This document shows, in pieces, positions 49,584-58,277 of a stretch of 64,000 bases of DNA; position 1 is the first letter of the stretch; each line of letters begins with the position of its first letter. Both the position numbers and the translations under genes were made by a program. This DNA comes from Streptomyces sp. LBL (GTDB lineage Bacteria > Actinomycetota > Actinomycetes > Streptomycetales > Streptomycetaceae). The notes below the pieces were generated by a model that saw only the letters and a program-made list of their open reading frames with translations, had not been told where the DNA came from and made no database searches. The DNA is taken from NCBI RefSeq assembly GCF_029893585.1, contig NZ_JARXYX010000021.1:62001-126000 (forward strand), read 5' to 3'.

Positions 49584-49853
49584 ATGGCACCCAGGGCAGG
49601 CACTGCCGAGAAGCCGGCGACGACGCGCGTCGTCCTGCTGACACTCGCGGCCGGTCAGTTCCTGATGGCGCTCGACAGCTCGGTCATGAACGTGTCGATC
49701 GCGACGGTGGCCGACGACGTGGGCACGACGGTGACGGGTATCCAAGGCGCCATCACGGCCTACACCCTGGTGATGGCGATGCTCATGATCCCCGGCGGCA
49801 AGGTCACGCCCCCGTTCGTCGTGCATGTCGGTTCCCACGCCGACGGACGGTGA
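49584..49853 (+). pseudogene. MFS (DHA2-type) transporter, N-terminal fragment
   Basis: ATG 49584 opens VLLTLAAGQFLMALDSSVMN and continues VSIATVADDVGTTVTGIQGAITAYTLVMAMLMIPGGK, the first two spans of a 14-span drug exporter. The normal GGKLGD-GRK loop is replaced after GGK (about 49803) by sequence antisense to the LapA gene. About 400 residues are missing, so the gene is dead. Confidence 0.8.
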
Positions 49854-50073
49854 AGAGGCAGGCCAACATGCCGAGGCCCCAGGCGATCAGAAGGGCACCC
49901 CACAGGGGCATGGTCACCTCTGGAACGAGGAGACGGATCTTGGTGTCCGCGCGGTTCTCGAAGATGAAGATCAGAGCGATCGCCGTGATCAGAACGAACG
50001 GTATGAGGCGGCGGACACCGGGGCGGGAAAGGAACGGTGCGCGCGACTGCTGGTGTGTGCTGGTCCGAGCCAT
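49804..50073 (-). CDS. LapA-domain (DUF1049) small membrane protein
   Basis: The 89-residue product has two spans (LIPFVLITAIALIFIFENR and MPLWGALLIAWGLGMLACLF) with the ENRADTKIRLLVPEVTMPLW segment between them. That is the hallmark of lipopolysaccharide-assembly-protein-A-like small proteins, found in actinobacteria too. Its 3' end coincides with the cut in the MFS fragment, so its last residues may have been altered by the same deletion. Confidence 0.8.
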   Translation of the reverse strand: MARTSTHQQSRAPFLSRPGVRRLIPFVLITAIALIFIFENRADTKIRLLVPEVTMPLWGALLIAWGLGMLACLFTVRRRGNRHARRTGA

Positions 50074-50276
50074 GGGATGCCCCTCACTCACGGTGCCCCC
50101 GCATCCAGCGTCCCCCGCCGGCAGGTGGCCCGCCACCTGCGGACGCCGCCGGTCGAGATGCCCGCCGGTGCGGGTTGTGCAACGGTGAGAGGGCATTGCG
50201 AGGGTCGGGGCCCACGCCCGGATCGCGCTGCCGCGCCGCACGGCACGGCAGACGCAGGAGGCAGGAGGCAGGACCT

Positions 50277-50696
50277 ATGAGCAGCAACCTGTATCTGGCA
50301 TACGACTATCCGCTCCTGGGCGCTTTCTGGACCATGATGTGGATCTTCCTGTGGATCCTGTGGATCATCCTGCTGTTCCGCGTCATCGGTGACGTCTTCC
50401 GCGACGACGCGCTGAGCGGCTGGGCGAAGACGGGCTGGACCTTCTTCGTGATCATCCTGCCCTTCCTCGGAATCTTCGTGTACCTGATCGCCCGGGGCCG
50501 GAACATGGGGCAGCGTGAGCAGCAGGCCGCCAGGGCACGGCAGGAGTCACTCGACGCGTACATCCGGGACACCGCCGCGGGTACGGGCACGGGCAGCCAC
50601 GCGGACGAGCTGGCCAAGCTCTCCGACCTCAAGAGCAAGGGTGAGCTCACCGAGGCGGAGTTCCAGCACGCCAAGCAGAAGGTCCTGACCTCCTGA
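50277..50696 (+). CDS. Membrane protein with PLDc_N-like and SHOCT domains
   Basis: A 139-residue protein with two or three spans in the first 75 residues (MMWIFLWILWIILLFRVIGDVFRDD and GWTFFVIILPFLGIFVYLIARGRNM). After a Gln/Ala-rich linker it ends in a SHOCT motif (LAKLSDLKSKGELTEAEFQHAKQKVL). Such proteins are common and functionally undefined; SHOCT is thought to mediate oligomerisation. ATG behind the duplicated GCAGGAG. Confidence 0.88.
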   Translation: MSSNLYLAYDYPLLGAFWTMMWIFLWILWIILLFRVIGDVFRDDALSGWAKTGWTFFVIILPFLGIFVYLIARGRNMGQREQQAARARQESLDAYIRDTAAGTGTGSHADELAKLSDLKSKGELTEAEFQHAKQKVLTS

Positions 50697-50764
50697 CCCG
50701 CGACAGACAGAAGCCGGAAGGAGCCGGGACCGCTCCGGGAAACCAGCCCCAAGAGGCCGACCAG

Positions 50765-52078
50765 TTGCGGAACATGCTGCGTCGGCCCGAGTACCGGCGG
50801 GCGCTGGTGTTCTGCGGCTTGATCGGGATCCCGGTGTCGTTGATCGCGTTCTGGTTCCTCGTGCTGCTTCACGAGCTGGAGAATCTGGTCTGGACGGACT
50901 GGCCGCACGATCTCGGGTGGACGGATCCGCCGTGGTGGTGGCCCCTGCCGCTGGCGCTGGTGTCGGGTGCGGCAGTCGCCCTGGTCGTCCTGCGGTTCCC
51001 GGGCCGAGGAGGACACATCCCGGCGGCGGGCCTGCACTCCGGAGGGGCGGCGAAAGCCGCCGTTCCCGGTGTGGTGCTCGCCGCGTTGGCCAGCCTTCCG
51101 CTGGGAGCCGTGCTCGGGCCCGAGGCTCCGCTGATCGCGCTCGGCGGTGGTCTGGCCCTGTTGTTCCGGGATCTCGTACGCGCTCCCGCGACCGAGGCGA
51201 GCACGGCGCTGCTCGGTGCCGCCGGCGCCGCCGCGGCCATCTCCGCGATCTTCGGCAGTCCGCTGGTGGCGGCCGTGATGCTCATGGAGGTGGCCGGAGT
51301 CGGCGGGCCGCAGTTGTTCGCGGTGATGCTGCCCGCCCTGCTGTCCAGCGGAATCGGCGCCATCGTGTTCACCGGCTTCGGCCACTGGACCGGGCTGAAG
51401 ACCGGCGGCCTCAGCATCGGACTGCCCGCGCCGCCGCTCCTCGACACCGGGGACGTGGTGTGGTCGGCGCTGATGGCGCTCGTCATCGGGGCGGCCGTCC
51501 ACTGGCTGGTGGTGGGCGGACGGATCGCGGCGCGTTTCGTGGCCGCGCGTCCGTTGCGCAACACGGTGCTCTGCGCGCTCGCCGCGGCGGGCTGCGCGGC
51601 TCTCTACGCGGTCGGCACCGGCCGTTCGCCGTCCGAGGTCTCCCTGTCCGGCCAGGCCACCCTGGCGCAACTCGCCCGGGACCCCCATGCGTGGTCGGTC
51701 GGCGCCCTGGTGGCGGTCCTGGCGTTCAAGGGCGTCGCGTACGCGCTGTGTCTGGGAAGCCTCCGCGGCGGTCCGACGTTCCCGTCCTTGTTCCTGGGCG
51801 GCGCGGTGGGCGTCCTGTTGTCACCTCTGCCGGGGCTCGGCGTCGTGGCGGGGATGGCGGCGGGGATGGCGGCCGCGTGCGCCGCCGCGCTGCGGCTGCC
51901 CGTCAGCACGGTGGTGCTGGTCGTCCTCATGGTGGGCAACTCGGAAACGGTGCCCGTGATCGTGCTGGCCACGGTGGTGTCGTTCGTGACCACGGAGTTG
52001 CTGCCGCAGGGTCCGGGAATCCCTGAGTTCAGGCCGCGGGCCGGTCGAGCGCGTCGTCCAGCGTCGTCGCCGCCATGA
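50765..52078 (+). CDS. ClC-family chloride channel/antiporter
   Basis: The 437-residue channel shows the ClC motifs in order: GRGGHIPAAGLHSGG (GxGIP-like), PLGAVLGPEAPLIALGGGLALLF (GxxGPxxP-like with the gating Glu in GPEAP), AAAISAIFGSPLVAAVMLMEV and RGGPTFPSLFLGGAVGVLLS. It moves chloride, perhaps with protons. The start is TTG at 50765 or ATG at 50774. Its last 50 bp overlap the 3' end of the convergent GH15 gene. Confidence 0.9.
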   Translation: MRNMLRRPEYRRALVFCGLIGIPVSLIAFWFLVLLHELENLVWTDWPHDLGWTDPPWWWPLPLALVSGAAVALVVLRFPGRGGHIPAAGLHSGGAAKAAVPGVVLAALASLPLGAVLGPEAPLIALGGGLALLFRDLVRAPATEASTALLGAAGAAAAISAIFGSPLVAAVMLMEVAGVGGPQLFAVMLPALLSSGIGAIVFTGFGHWTGLKTGGLSIGLPAPPLLDTGDVVWSALMALVIGAAVHWLVVGGRIAARFVAARPLRNTVLCALAAAGCAALYAVGTGRSPSEVSLSGQATLAQLARDPHAWSVGALVAVLAFKGVAYALCLGSLRGGPTFPSLFLGGAVGVLLSPLPGLGVVAGMAAGMAAACAAALRLPVSTVVLVVLMVGNSETVPVIVLATVVSFVTTELLPQGPGIPEFRPRAGRARRPASSPP

Positions 52079-53846
52079 TGAGGGAGAGATGGGTGAAGGC
52101 CTGGGGGAAGTTGCCCAGTTGCTCCCCGCTGGGGCCGATCTCCTCGGCGAACAGGCCGACATGGTTGGCGTACGTCTGCATCTTCTCGAAGGTGTAGCGG
52201 GCCTGCGGGAGGCGTCCCGCGCGGGCGAGGGCGTCGACGTAGAGGAACGTGCACAGGCTGAAGGTTCCTTCGCAGCCGCGCAGTCCGTCCGGGCTGGCCT
52301 CGGGGTCGTAGCGGTAGACGAGGCTGTCGGAGACGAGGACGCGGTCCATGGCGTCGAGGGTGTTGAGCCAGCCGGGGCTGCGGGGGGACAGGAATCCGAC
52401 GCGGGGGGCGAGCAGCAGGGAGGCGTCGAGGACGTCGCCGCCGTAGTGCTGGACCAGGGCCTGTTCCTTCTCGTTCCAGCCGCGCTCCATGACCTGTTCG
52501 AGGATGGCGTCCCGGGCCCGGGTCCAGCGCACGGTGTCGGCCGGCCTGCTGAACTCGGCTGCCAGCTTGAGACCGCGGTCGAAGGCGGCCCAGCACATCA
52601 CCCGGCTGTAGGTGAAGTCCTTGCGTCCGCCCCGGGTCTCCCAGATGCCCTCGTCGGGCCGGTCCCAGGAGTCGGCGAGCCAGTCCAGGGTGCCGGCCAG
52701 GCCCTTCCACCCGTGGTAACCCGCCTGTTCGCCGACCTGTCGGCCCTCGGCCAGCGCATAGAGGGCCTCGCCGTAGATGTCGAGCTGCAGCTGGTCGGAG
52801 GCGGCGTTGCCGGCCCGGACCGGGGAGGAGCCGCGGTAGCCCTCGAAGTGGTCCAGGATCTCCTCGGTCAGATGGGGGTCGCCGTCGACCCGGTACATGA
52901 TCTGCAGGGGTTCGCCGTCCGGTCCGTCGTGGGCGCGCAGGCGGTCGCCGAGCCAGTGGGTGAAGCGGGTCGCCTCCTCCACGAAGCCGAGGTCGAGCAG
53001 GGCGCGCACCGACAGGGAGCCGTCCCGCACCCAGGTGTACCGGTAGTCCCAGTTGCGTTCGCCGCCGACCTGCTCGGGCAGTCCCATGGTGGCGGCGGCG
53101 ACCGGCGCGCCCGTGGGCGCGTACGTGAGGAGTTTGAGGGTGATGGCCGAGCGGTGCACCATCTCCGCCCAGCGGCCGTGGTAGCGCGAGGTGCGCACCC
53201 ACTTCTGCCAGAAGTCGATGTTCTCCCAGATCTCCTCGGTGATCTGCTCGGTGGTGGGCGGCGGTGGCGCCTGACCGCCCGGCGCACAGACGGTGAACAC
53301 CACACCCGCCGTCTCTCCGGCGTTGAGGGTGATGGTGCCGCGGACGTCCTGCCCGTCCCGTTCGAGCGGGATGCCGCCCTGAAGGTAGGCGGTCGTTCCC
53401 GGAGCCCGGAACGTCGCCGTGCGGGGGGTCAGGTCCAGTTCGTGGGTCGCGCGCGCGTAGTCGAACCGCGGCCGGCATTCGAGGCGGAAGCGTACGGTGC
53501 CGCGGACCGCCCGTACGGCGCGCACCAGGCGGTGCCGGTCGGTCGGAGTCGGGCCCGGCTGGACCGGCATGAGGTCGAGGATCTCGCCGACTCCGTCGGG
53601 TGACATGAAGCGGGTCACCACGACGGCGGTGTCCGGGTAGTAGAGCTGCTTCCAGGTCCCCTCGCTGTGCTCGGGCGCGAGGAGGAAATAGCCGCCCCGG
53701 TCGTGGTCGAGCAGGGCGGCGAACACACTGGGCGAGTCGAAACGCGGCGCCGCGAACCAGTCGATCACGCCCTGGGACGACACCAGAGCGGCGGTCTGCA
53801 GGTCTCCGACGAGCCCGTGGTCGGCGATGGGCGGGTAGCGGTCCAT
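52029..53846 (-). CDS. GH15 glucoamylase/trehalase-like protein
   Basis: The 605-residue protein starts RYPPIADHGLVGDLQTAALVSSQGVIDWFAAPRFDS, the N-terminal beta domain of bacterial GH15 proteins. The (alpha/alpha)6 domain has GGERNWDYRYTWVRDGSLSV (about 261-280), QLQLDIYGEALYALAEG and EGTFSLCTFLYVDAL. Streptomyces and mycobacterial members include trehalases; the substrate here is unknown. No signal peptide. It is third in an operon with GMC oxidoreductase and DUF2252 genes, 61 bp behind the latter. Confidence 0.9.
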   Translation of the reverse strand: MDRYPPIADHGLVGDLQTAALVSSQGVIDWFAAPRFDSPSVFAALLDHDRGGYFLLAPEHSEGTWKQLYYPDTAVVVTRFMSPDGVGEILDLMPVQPGPTPTDRHRLVRAVRAVRGTVRFRLECRPRFDYARATHELDLTPRTATFRAPGTTAYLQGGIPLERDGQDVRGTITLNAGETAGVVFTVCAPGGQAPPPPTTEQITEEIWENIDFWQKWVRTSRYHGRWAEMVHRSAITLKLLTYAPTGAPVAAATMGLPEQVGGERNWDYRYTWVRDGSLSVRALLDLGFVEEATRFTHWLGDRLRAHDGPDGEPLQIMYRVDGDPHLTEEILDHFEGYRGSSPVRAGNAASDQLQLDIYGEALYALAEGRQVGEQAGYHGWKGLAGTLDWLADSWDRPDEGIWETRGGRKDFTYSRVMCWAAFDRGLKLAAEFSRPADTVRWTRARDAILEQVMERGWNEKEQALVQHYGGDVLDASLLLAPRVGFLSPRSPGWLNTLDAMDRVLVSDSLVYRYDPEASPDGLRGCEGTFSLCTFLYVDALARAGRLPQARYTFEKMQTYANHVGLFAEEIGPSGEQLGNFPQAFTHLSLIMAATTLDDALDRPAA

Positions 53847-53907
53847 GACGGTCTCCGTTTCAGGCCATTTCAGGCCGCTTAATGCCGTTTCGGGCAGCTT
53901 CGCGCCT

Positions 53908-55326
53908 TCAGGCCGTTTCTGCCGTCACCCGCCCGGCACGGACGGCGTCGACGAGTGCCTGGTGATCCCTCTCGTTCTGGTCGGCGTAGCGCTCGGCGAA
54001 GGTCACCAGGGCCCGGTCGAAGGGGTCGCCCGGGCCCAGGTACGCGGCGATGGCGATCCGGTCGCCCGACCTCGCGTGGGCGCGGGCCAGCGTGGCACCG
54101 CACAGCTCGCCGAAGGTCCGCATGCCGGCCGGCACCATCGCCTCGGGTTGCGCGATGCCCTTCCAGTCCCGCAACTGACGTACGTAGAAGTCCCGTCGGC
54201 GGCCGTCGATGCCGTCGACCCGTTCCCAGCCGAGGAAGATGTCGCTGGTGGCCTGCATGAGCCGCTGGCCGGAGACCACCCGCTCGCCCTGCGTGTGGTG
54301 AGCTGCGGCGCCGGCGAAGGGCGCCAGCACCGACTGGTCCGCCTCCTTGGCCTGGAGGAGCAGCGGATCCGAGTCGTCCCTGCCCAGCAGGAGCACGATC
54401 CAGCAGCGGGTGCCCACGCTGCCGACCCCGACCACCTTGCGCGCCATGTCGGCCACCCGGTACTGCTCCAGCAGGAAGCGCCGGTCCGACTGCAGGGTCT
54501 GACCGTAGTGTTCGATCAACCGGTGGATCGTCTTCTCCAGCGCGCCGCGTTCGACGTCCGGAAGCAGGTCCTGGAGCGGCGTGACCAGGGGCGGATCCGC
54601 GGCGATGCGGACCTTCCCGTCGACGAGGTGGGTGAGTTTGCCGAAGGCCTGGAGGCTGTCCCGGGTCCGAGCCTTCGCCGCCGCCCGCGACCAGCGGTCG
54701 CGGGTCCGTGCGCTCAGCTCCGGGGCGAACTGCGCCCGCACCCACGCCTCGTCGAACTGGGCGTACCACACGGGGAGATTGCCCATCCCGGCGAAACGGC
54801 GCATCCACTCGCGGTAGGACCGCACCGTCGCCCGTACGACGCCGGCCCGTTCCTTGGCGCTGAAGCCGTTCGCCCGGCCCGCGATGACGAAACTGGCGGA
54901 CAGCCGCTTGACGTCCCACTCCCACGGGCCGGGCAGCGTCTCGTCGAAGTCGTTGATGTCGAACATCATGCGGCGCTCGGGCGAGGCCAGCAGCCGGAAG
55001 TTCAGCAGGTGCGCGTCCCCGCACAACTGCGTCCTGAACCCCGACCGGGGGGTGTCGGCGAGATCTCCGGCCATGATGGCCGCGGCGCCCCGGTAGAAGC
55101 GGAACGGCGACTCGGTCATCCGGCCGTAGCGGATCGGTACGAGGTCGGGCACCCGTGTCGCCGACTGGCCCTCGATGACGTCCACCGGGTCGGGCCGCTT
55201 CGGCGTGGGGTCGAACTCGACGTGGCTGGAGCGGGGTACGGAAGACCGGGCGGCCTTTCCGAGTGCGGCTCGCTCCTGTGGGGTGCGGTGTTTGGTGCCG
55301 GTGTCTGCCAGGTGGCGTGAGGTCAT
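53908..55326 (-). CDS. DUF2252 family protein
   Basis: A 472-residue protein with the DUF2252 pattern of kinase-like phosphotransferase folds: FYRGAAAIMAGDL, LCGDAHLLNFRLLASPERRMMFDINDFDETLPGPWEWDVKRLSASFVIA, and DMARKVVGVGSVGTRCWIVLLLG. The GDAHxxNF and DINDFD motifs resemble the catalytic and metal loops of aminoglycoside-phosphotransferase-like enzymes. No substrate is established. Start and GMC stop overlap (ATGA). Confidence 0.9.
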   Translation of the reverse strand: MTSRHLADTGTKHRTPQERAALGKAARSSVPRSSHVEFDPTPKRPDPVDVIEGQSATRVPDLVPIRYGRMTESPFRFYRGAAAIMAGDLADTPRSGFRTQLCGDAHLLNFRLLASPERRMMFDINDFDETLPGPWEWDVKRLSASFVIAGRANGFSAKERAGVVRATVRSYREWMRRFAGMGNLPVWYAQFDEAWVRAQFAPELSARTRDRWSRAAAKARTRDSLQAFGKLTHLVDGKVRIAADPPLVTPLQDLLPDVERGALEKTIHRLIEHYGQTLQSDRRFLLEQYRVADMARKVVGVGSVGTRCWIVLLLGRDDSDPLLLQAKEADQSVLAPFAGAAAHHTQGERVVSGQRLMQATSDIFLGWERVDGIDGRRRDFYVRQLRDWKGIAQPEAMVPAGMRTFGELCGATLARAHARSGDRIAIAAYLGPGDPFDRALVTFAERYADQNERDHQALVDAVRAGRVTAETA

Positions 55327-56909
55327 TGCAGTCGCTCCGCGATGTGGTCGCCGACGCGCAGGGCGTTGGCGATGGCGGTCAGCGAGGGGTTGACCGCTCC
55401 GATGCTCGGGAAGAAGCTCGTGTCGACGACGTAGAGGTTGTCGAGGTCGTGGGCCTTGCAGTGGACGTCGAGGGCGGAGCTTTCGGGGTCACGGCCGAAC
55501 CGGACCGTGCCCGCCTGGTGTGCGGTGGCGCCGATGGGCATGCCCTTGTGCAGGTAGATGCTGTGCGAGAGAAGCTGGTGCTCGTGCATGCCCAGGTGGC
55601 CGAGCATGCTCTGCAGTTTGTGCCGCAGGCGTTTCAGCCCGGCGGTGTTGTTCTTCTCGTCGAGGGCCAGGTGGATGCCGCCGTCCCGGTCCAGGGTGAC
55701 GCGGTTGTCGGCGACGGGCAGGTCCTCTCCGCACAGCCAGAAGTCGACCGCGTGGTGGGCGAGCACCTCGAAGGGCATGTCGGGGGCGGCGGCCCCGGCC
55801 CAGCGCGGCGCTTCTCCGTGGATCTGCTCGGCGTCGGACTTGCCCAGCATCTGGATGCCGCCGAGGGGGTAGTCCCAGTCGTCGGACCCCAGATACCAGT
55901 CGTGCAGGGCCAGGGTCTTCTGGAACCTGGTGTCGTTCGGTTCCCTGGACACGGCCATCAGGGCCAGGTTGTTGTGCCGCATGTAGTGCCGGCCCACCAC
56001 GTCCGAGCTGTTGGCCAGGCCCCGCGGATGCCGGTCGTTCGCCGAACGCAGCAGCAGGACGGCGGAGTTGACCGCGCCACAGGCGACGACCACGATGTCG
56101 GCGCTGAACTCCACGGTCGCGGGGTCCCCGTCCCCCACCGTCGCGACGACCGAGGTGACACGGCGACCGGTCGGGTCCGTGTCGAGACGCCGCACGTCCG
56201 CATGGGTGACCATCTCGACGTTGGGATGTTCGAGGGCGGGGTCGACGCAGATGACCTGCGCGTCGGACTTCGCGCCGATCAGGCAGGGGAATCCGTCGAC
56301 GCGGTCGCAGCGGATACAGGCGCTGGTGTGGGTGGCCCCGCCCTGGTCGTCCTGGGTGAGGTTCACCCCGATCGGGAGGTGGAAGGGGTGCAGTCCCCGC
56401 TTCTCCAGATCGTGGCTGAGTTGCTGGATGCGCGGCTCGTGCTGGACCGGCGGGTAGGCGTACTGAGCGCTGGTGGGGCCCTCGGTCGGGTCCTCGCCGT
56501 GCCGGCCGTGGACGCGGTAGAGGTGCTCGGCCTGCGTGTAGTACGGCTCCAAGTCCTCGTAGCCCAGCGGCCAGGCCGGGGAGACGCCGTCGTGGTGGCG
56601 GAGTTCACCGAAGTCCTCGGGGCGCATACGGAAGAGTGCGGCGCCGTAGAACTTGGTGTTGCCGCCCACGTAGTAATTGACCTCGGGCGGGAACTGGTTT
56701 CCGTCTTTGTCGTACCAGAACTCCGGGGCGCGGTATTTCCCCTTGATGAAGACCGCGGTGGATTCCCAGTTGTCGCGTTCGCGGGGCAGGTAGTCACCGC
56801 GTTCGAGAAGGAGAATCCGTTTTCCGGTGGGTGCCAGCCGGTGGGCGAGAGTGCCGCCGCCCGCACCGGTGCCGATGATGATGACGTCGTAGTGCAGCGC
56901 CTCGGTCAT
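55323..56909 (-). CDS. GMC-family oxidoreductase, full length
   Basis: A 528-residue flavoenzyme with VIIIGTGAGGGTLAHRLAPTGKRILLLERGDYLPRE (FAD), the GMC signature around VNYYVGGNTKFYGAALFRMRPEDF, ACIRCDRVDGFPCLIGAKSD, VVVACGAVNSAVLLLRSAN, and the C-terminal NLYVVDTSFFPSIGAVNPSLTAIANALRV. It resembles the cysteine-containing glucose/choline-dehydrogenase branch. ATG 56909 is preferred (AAGGAC upstream); GTG 56918 is possible. It is the first gene of the three-gene operon. Confidence 0.9.
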   Translation of the reverse strand: MTEALHYDVIIIGTGAGGGTLAHRLAPTGKRILLLERGDYLPRERDNWESTAVFIKGKYRAPEFWYDKDGNQFPPEVNYYVGGNTKFYGAALFRMRPEDFGELRHHDGVSPAWPLGYEDLEPYYTQAEHLYRVHGRHGEDPTEGPTSAQYAYPPVQHEPRIQQLSHDLEKRGLHPFHLPIGVNLTQDDQGGATHTSACIRCDRVDGFPCLIGAKSDAQVICVDPALEHPNVEMVTHADVRRLDTDPTGRRVTSVVATVGDGDPATVEFSADIVVVACGAVNSAVLLLRSANDRHPRGLANSSDVVGRHYMRHNNLALMAVSREPNDTRFQKTLALHDWYLGSDDWDYPLGGIQMLGKSDAEQIHGEAPRWAGAAAPDMPFEVLAHHAVDFWLCGEDLPVADNRVTLDRDGGIHLALDEKNNTAGLKRLRHKLQSMLGHLGMHEHQLLSHSIYLHKGMPIGATAHQAGTVRFGRDPESSALDVHCKAHDLDNLYVVDTSFFPSIGAVNPSLTAIANALRVGDHIAERLQ

Positions 56910-56964
56910 GCCGGCCACCGTCCTTGGAACGTGTTCCGGTCCTGCCGGTCGAAGAGTTCGGAGG

Positions 56965-57009
56965 GGTTGAAGCGGTTGAACCGGTTGAAGAGGTTCAAGA
57001 GGCCGAAAG
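56965..57009. repeat. 9-bp tandem repeat upstream of the GMC gene
   Basis: GGTTGAAGC, GGTTGAACC, GGTTGAAGA and GGTTCAAGA follow each other. Confidence 0.8.
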
Positions 57010-57173
57010 GGTCAAAAAGGGGGCATTTTGCCCGAACACCAACGTATCCCCGGGTGATGGTTCCGGCGAGTTGGGCTGTTCGGGTGAGCACCGGCGGGGC
57101 GGGGGCCTGTGGGGCGGAGGACGGTGGGAAGAGGGGCGAAGGCCTGTGGGGCGGAGGGGCGGAGGGGCGGCCG

Positions 57174-58109
57174 TCACAGGATTGCGAGGGGATTGACCGG
57201 GGAGCCGGTCGCCGCGGGCAGCCGGAGCGGGGCGATCACGCAGAGGAACGACCAGCGGCCTTCCTGCGCGCAGAGCGGCGCGAGGAGGTCCTCGAACCGC
57301 AGGTAGTCGAGCATCTGCAGTCCCATCGCGTGCATGGCGAGCGCATGCACCGGGAACGCGATCCCCCGCACCGCGCTGGGGGCGGTGTCGCTGTTCCCGT
57401 CGCTGCCGAGCACGGCCACCTCCCGTTCCGCCAGGAACTCCATGGCGGTCGGATGGAGTCCGGCACGCGCGTCGGCGACGTCCCAGGGACCCAGCTCTTC
57501 CCGCCGCCTGCGGTGTCCGACCCGTACGAGGAGGATGTCGCCCCGGCCGACCCGCACCCCCTGCCGCGCCTCGGCGGCACTGAGGTCCTCGCCGCTCACG
57601 TTCGTTCCGGGTTCGAGCCAGGGGACGCCGTGCAACCGGGGGATGTCGAGGAGGACCCCGCGTCCGGCGATGCCGTCGCGGGCCAGGTCGACGGAGAGGG
57701 CGCTCGCTCCGTCCGGCGACAGCGCGTCCGCCGCCGGTACGCCGCCGTACAGGGTGCCGTCGTAGACGACGTGGCACAGCGCGTCGAGGTGGCTGTCCAC
57801 ATCGCCGTGGATGTTCATGGCGAAACGGTCCATGGCGAATTCCAGGCCGTTCGAGCCGGGATGTCCGTCGGCAGGAGCGGTGAGCCAGTGCCGGGCGGGA
57901 TCGGCGCTGTCGGGTCCGGTACGGGTTTCCACCGGGGCGGCGAGGGACACCGTACGTCCCGTCCGCACCTCGCGAGCGGCCGCCAACACCTGCTCCTCGC
58001 CGATGGTGTCCAGGGCGCCCCGGCGCGAGGCGCCGCCGGGGGCCTTGGCGCGCAGATGTCGGTGGAGGTGCCGGAAGTCGGCCTCGCTCAGCTCACTGGG
58101 CGACCACAT
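57174..58109 (-). CDS. Cyclase-family metal hydrolase (kynurenine-formamidase-like)
   Basis: The 311-residue protein contains the PF04199-type core. HGDVDSHLDALCHVVYDG (about 101-118) stands for the HxGTHxDxPxH metal site with one substitution (first part NIHGDVDSH). GVLLDIPRL, RVGRGDILLVRVG and SAVRGIAFPVHALAMHAMGLQMLDYLRFEDL follow. Such enzymes hydrolyse cyclic amides or formamides with a metal. It is separate from the GMC operon (260-bp gap) on the same strand. The ATG at 58109 is chosen as the first Met after the antisense overlap region. Confidence 0.85.
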   Translation of the reverse strand: MWSPSELSEADFRHLHRHLRAKAPGGASRRGALDTIGEEQVLAAAREVRTGRTVSLAAPVETRTGPDSADPARHWLTAPADGHPGSNGLEFAMDRFAMNIHGDVDSHLDALCHVVYDGTLYGGVPAADALSPDGASALSVDLARDGIAGRGVLLDIPRLHGVPWLEPGTNVSGEDLSAAEARQGVRVGRGDILLVRVGHRRRREELGPWDVADARAGLHPTAMEFLAEREVAVLGSDGNSDTAPSAVRGIAFPVHALAMHAMGLQMLDYLRFEDLLAPLCAQEGRWSFLCVIAPLRLPAATGSPVNPLAIL

Positions 58110-58209
58110 GTCCCCACCCTGCGACAGATACCGGGTCCTCGCACGCCGAGTTGCCGGGTTCAGGGGCCGCCGCGTTAATGGATGGGCGGCCGTCGGGGCG
58201 ACCGGTCGG

Positions 58210-58268
58210 CGCACCGCACCGATCCGCACCGATCCGCACCGCACCGCACCGCACCGATCCGATCCGCG
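58210..58268. repeat. CGCACCGATC/CGCAC repeats in the DUF389 leader
   Basis: Mixed 5- and 10-bp units (GCACC, GCACCGATCC) fill the 60 bp before the DUF389 ribosome site. Confidence 0.85.
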
Positions 58269-58277
58269 GAGGTCCGG

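Noticed and set aside
55263..58178. A 971-codon plus-strand open frame
   Set aside because: Antisense to the GMC and cyclase genes, both of which show complete catalytic motifs on the minus strand.
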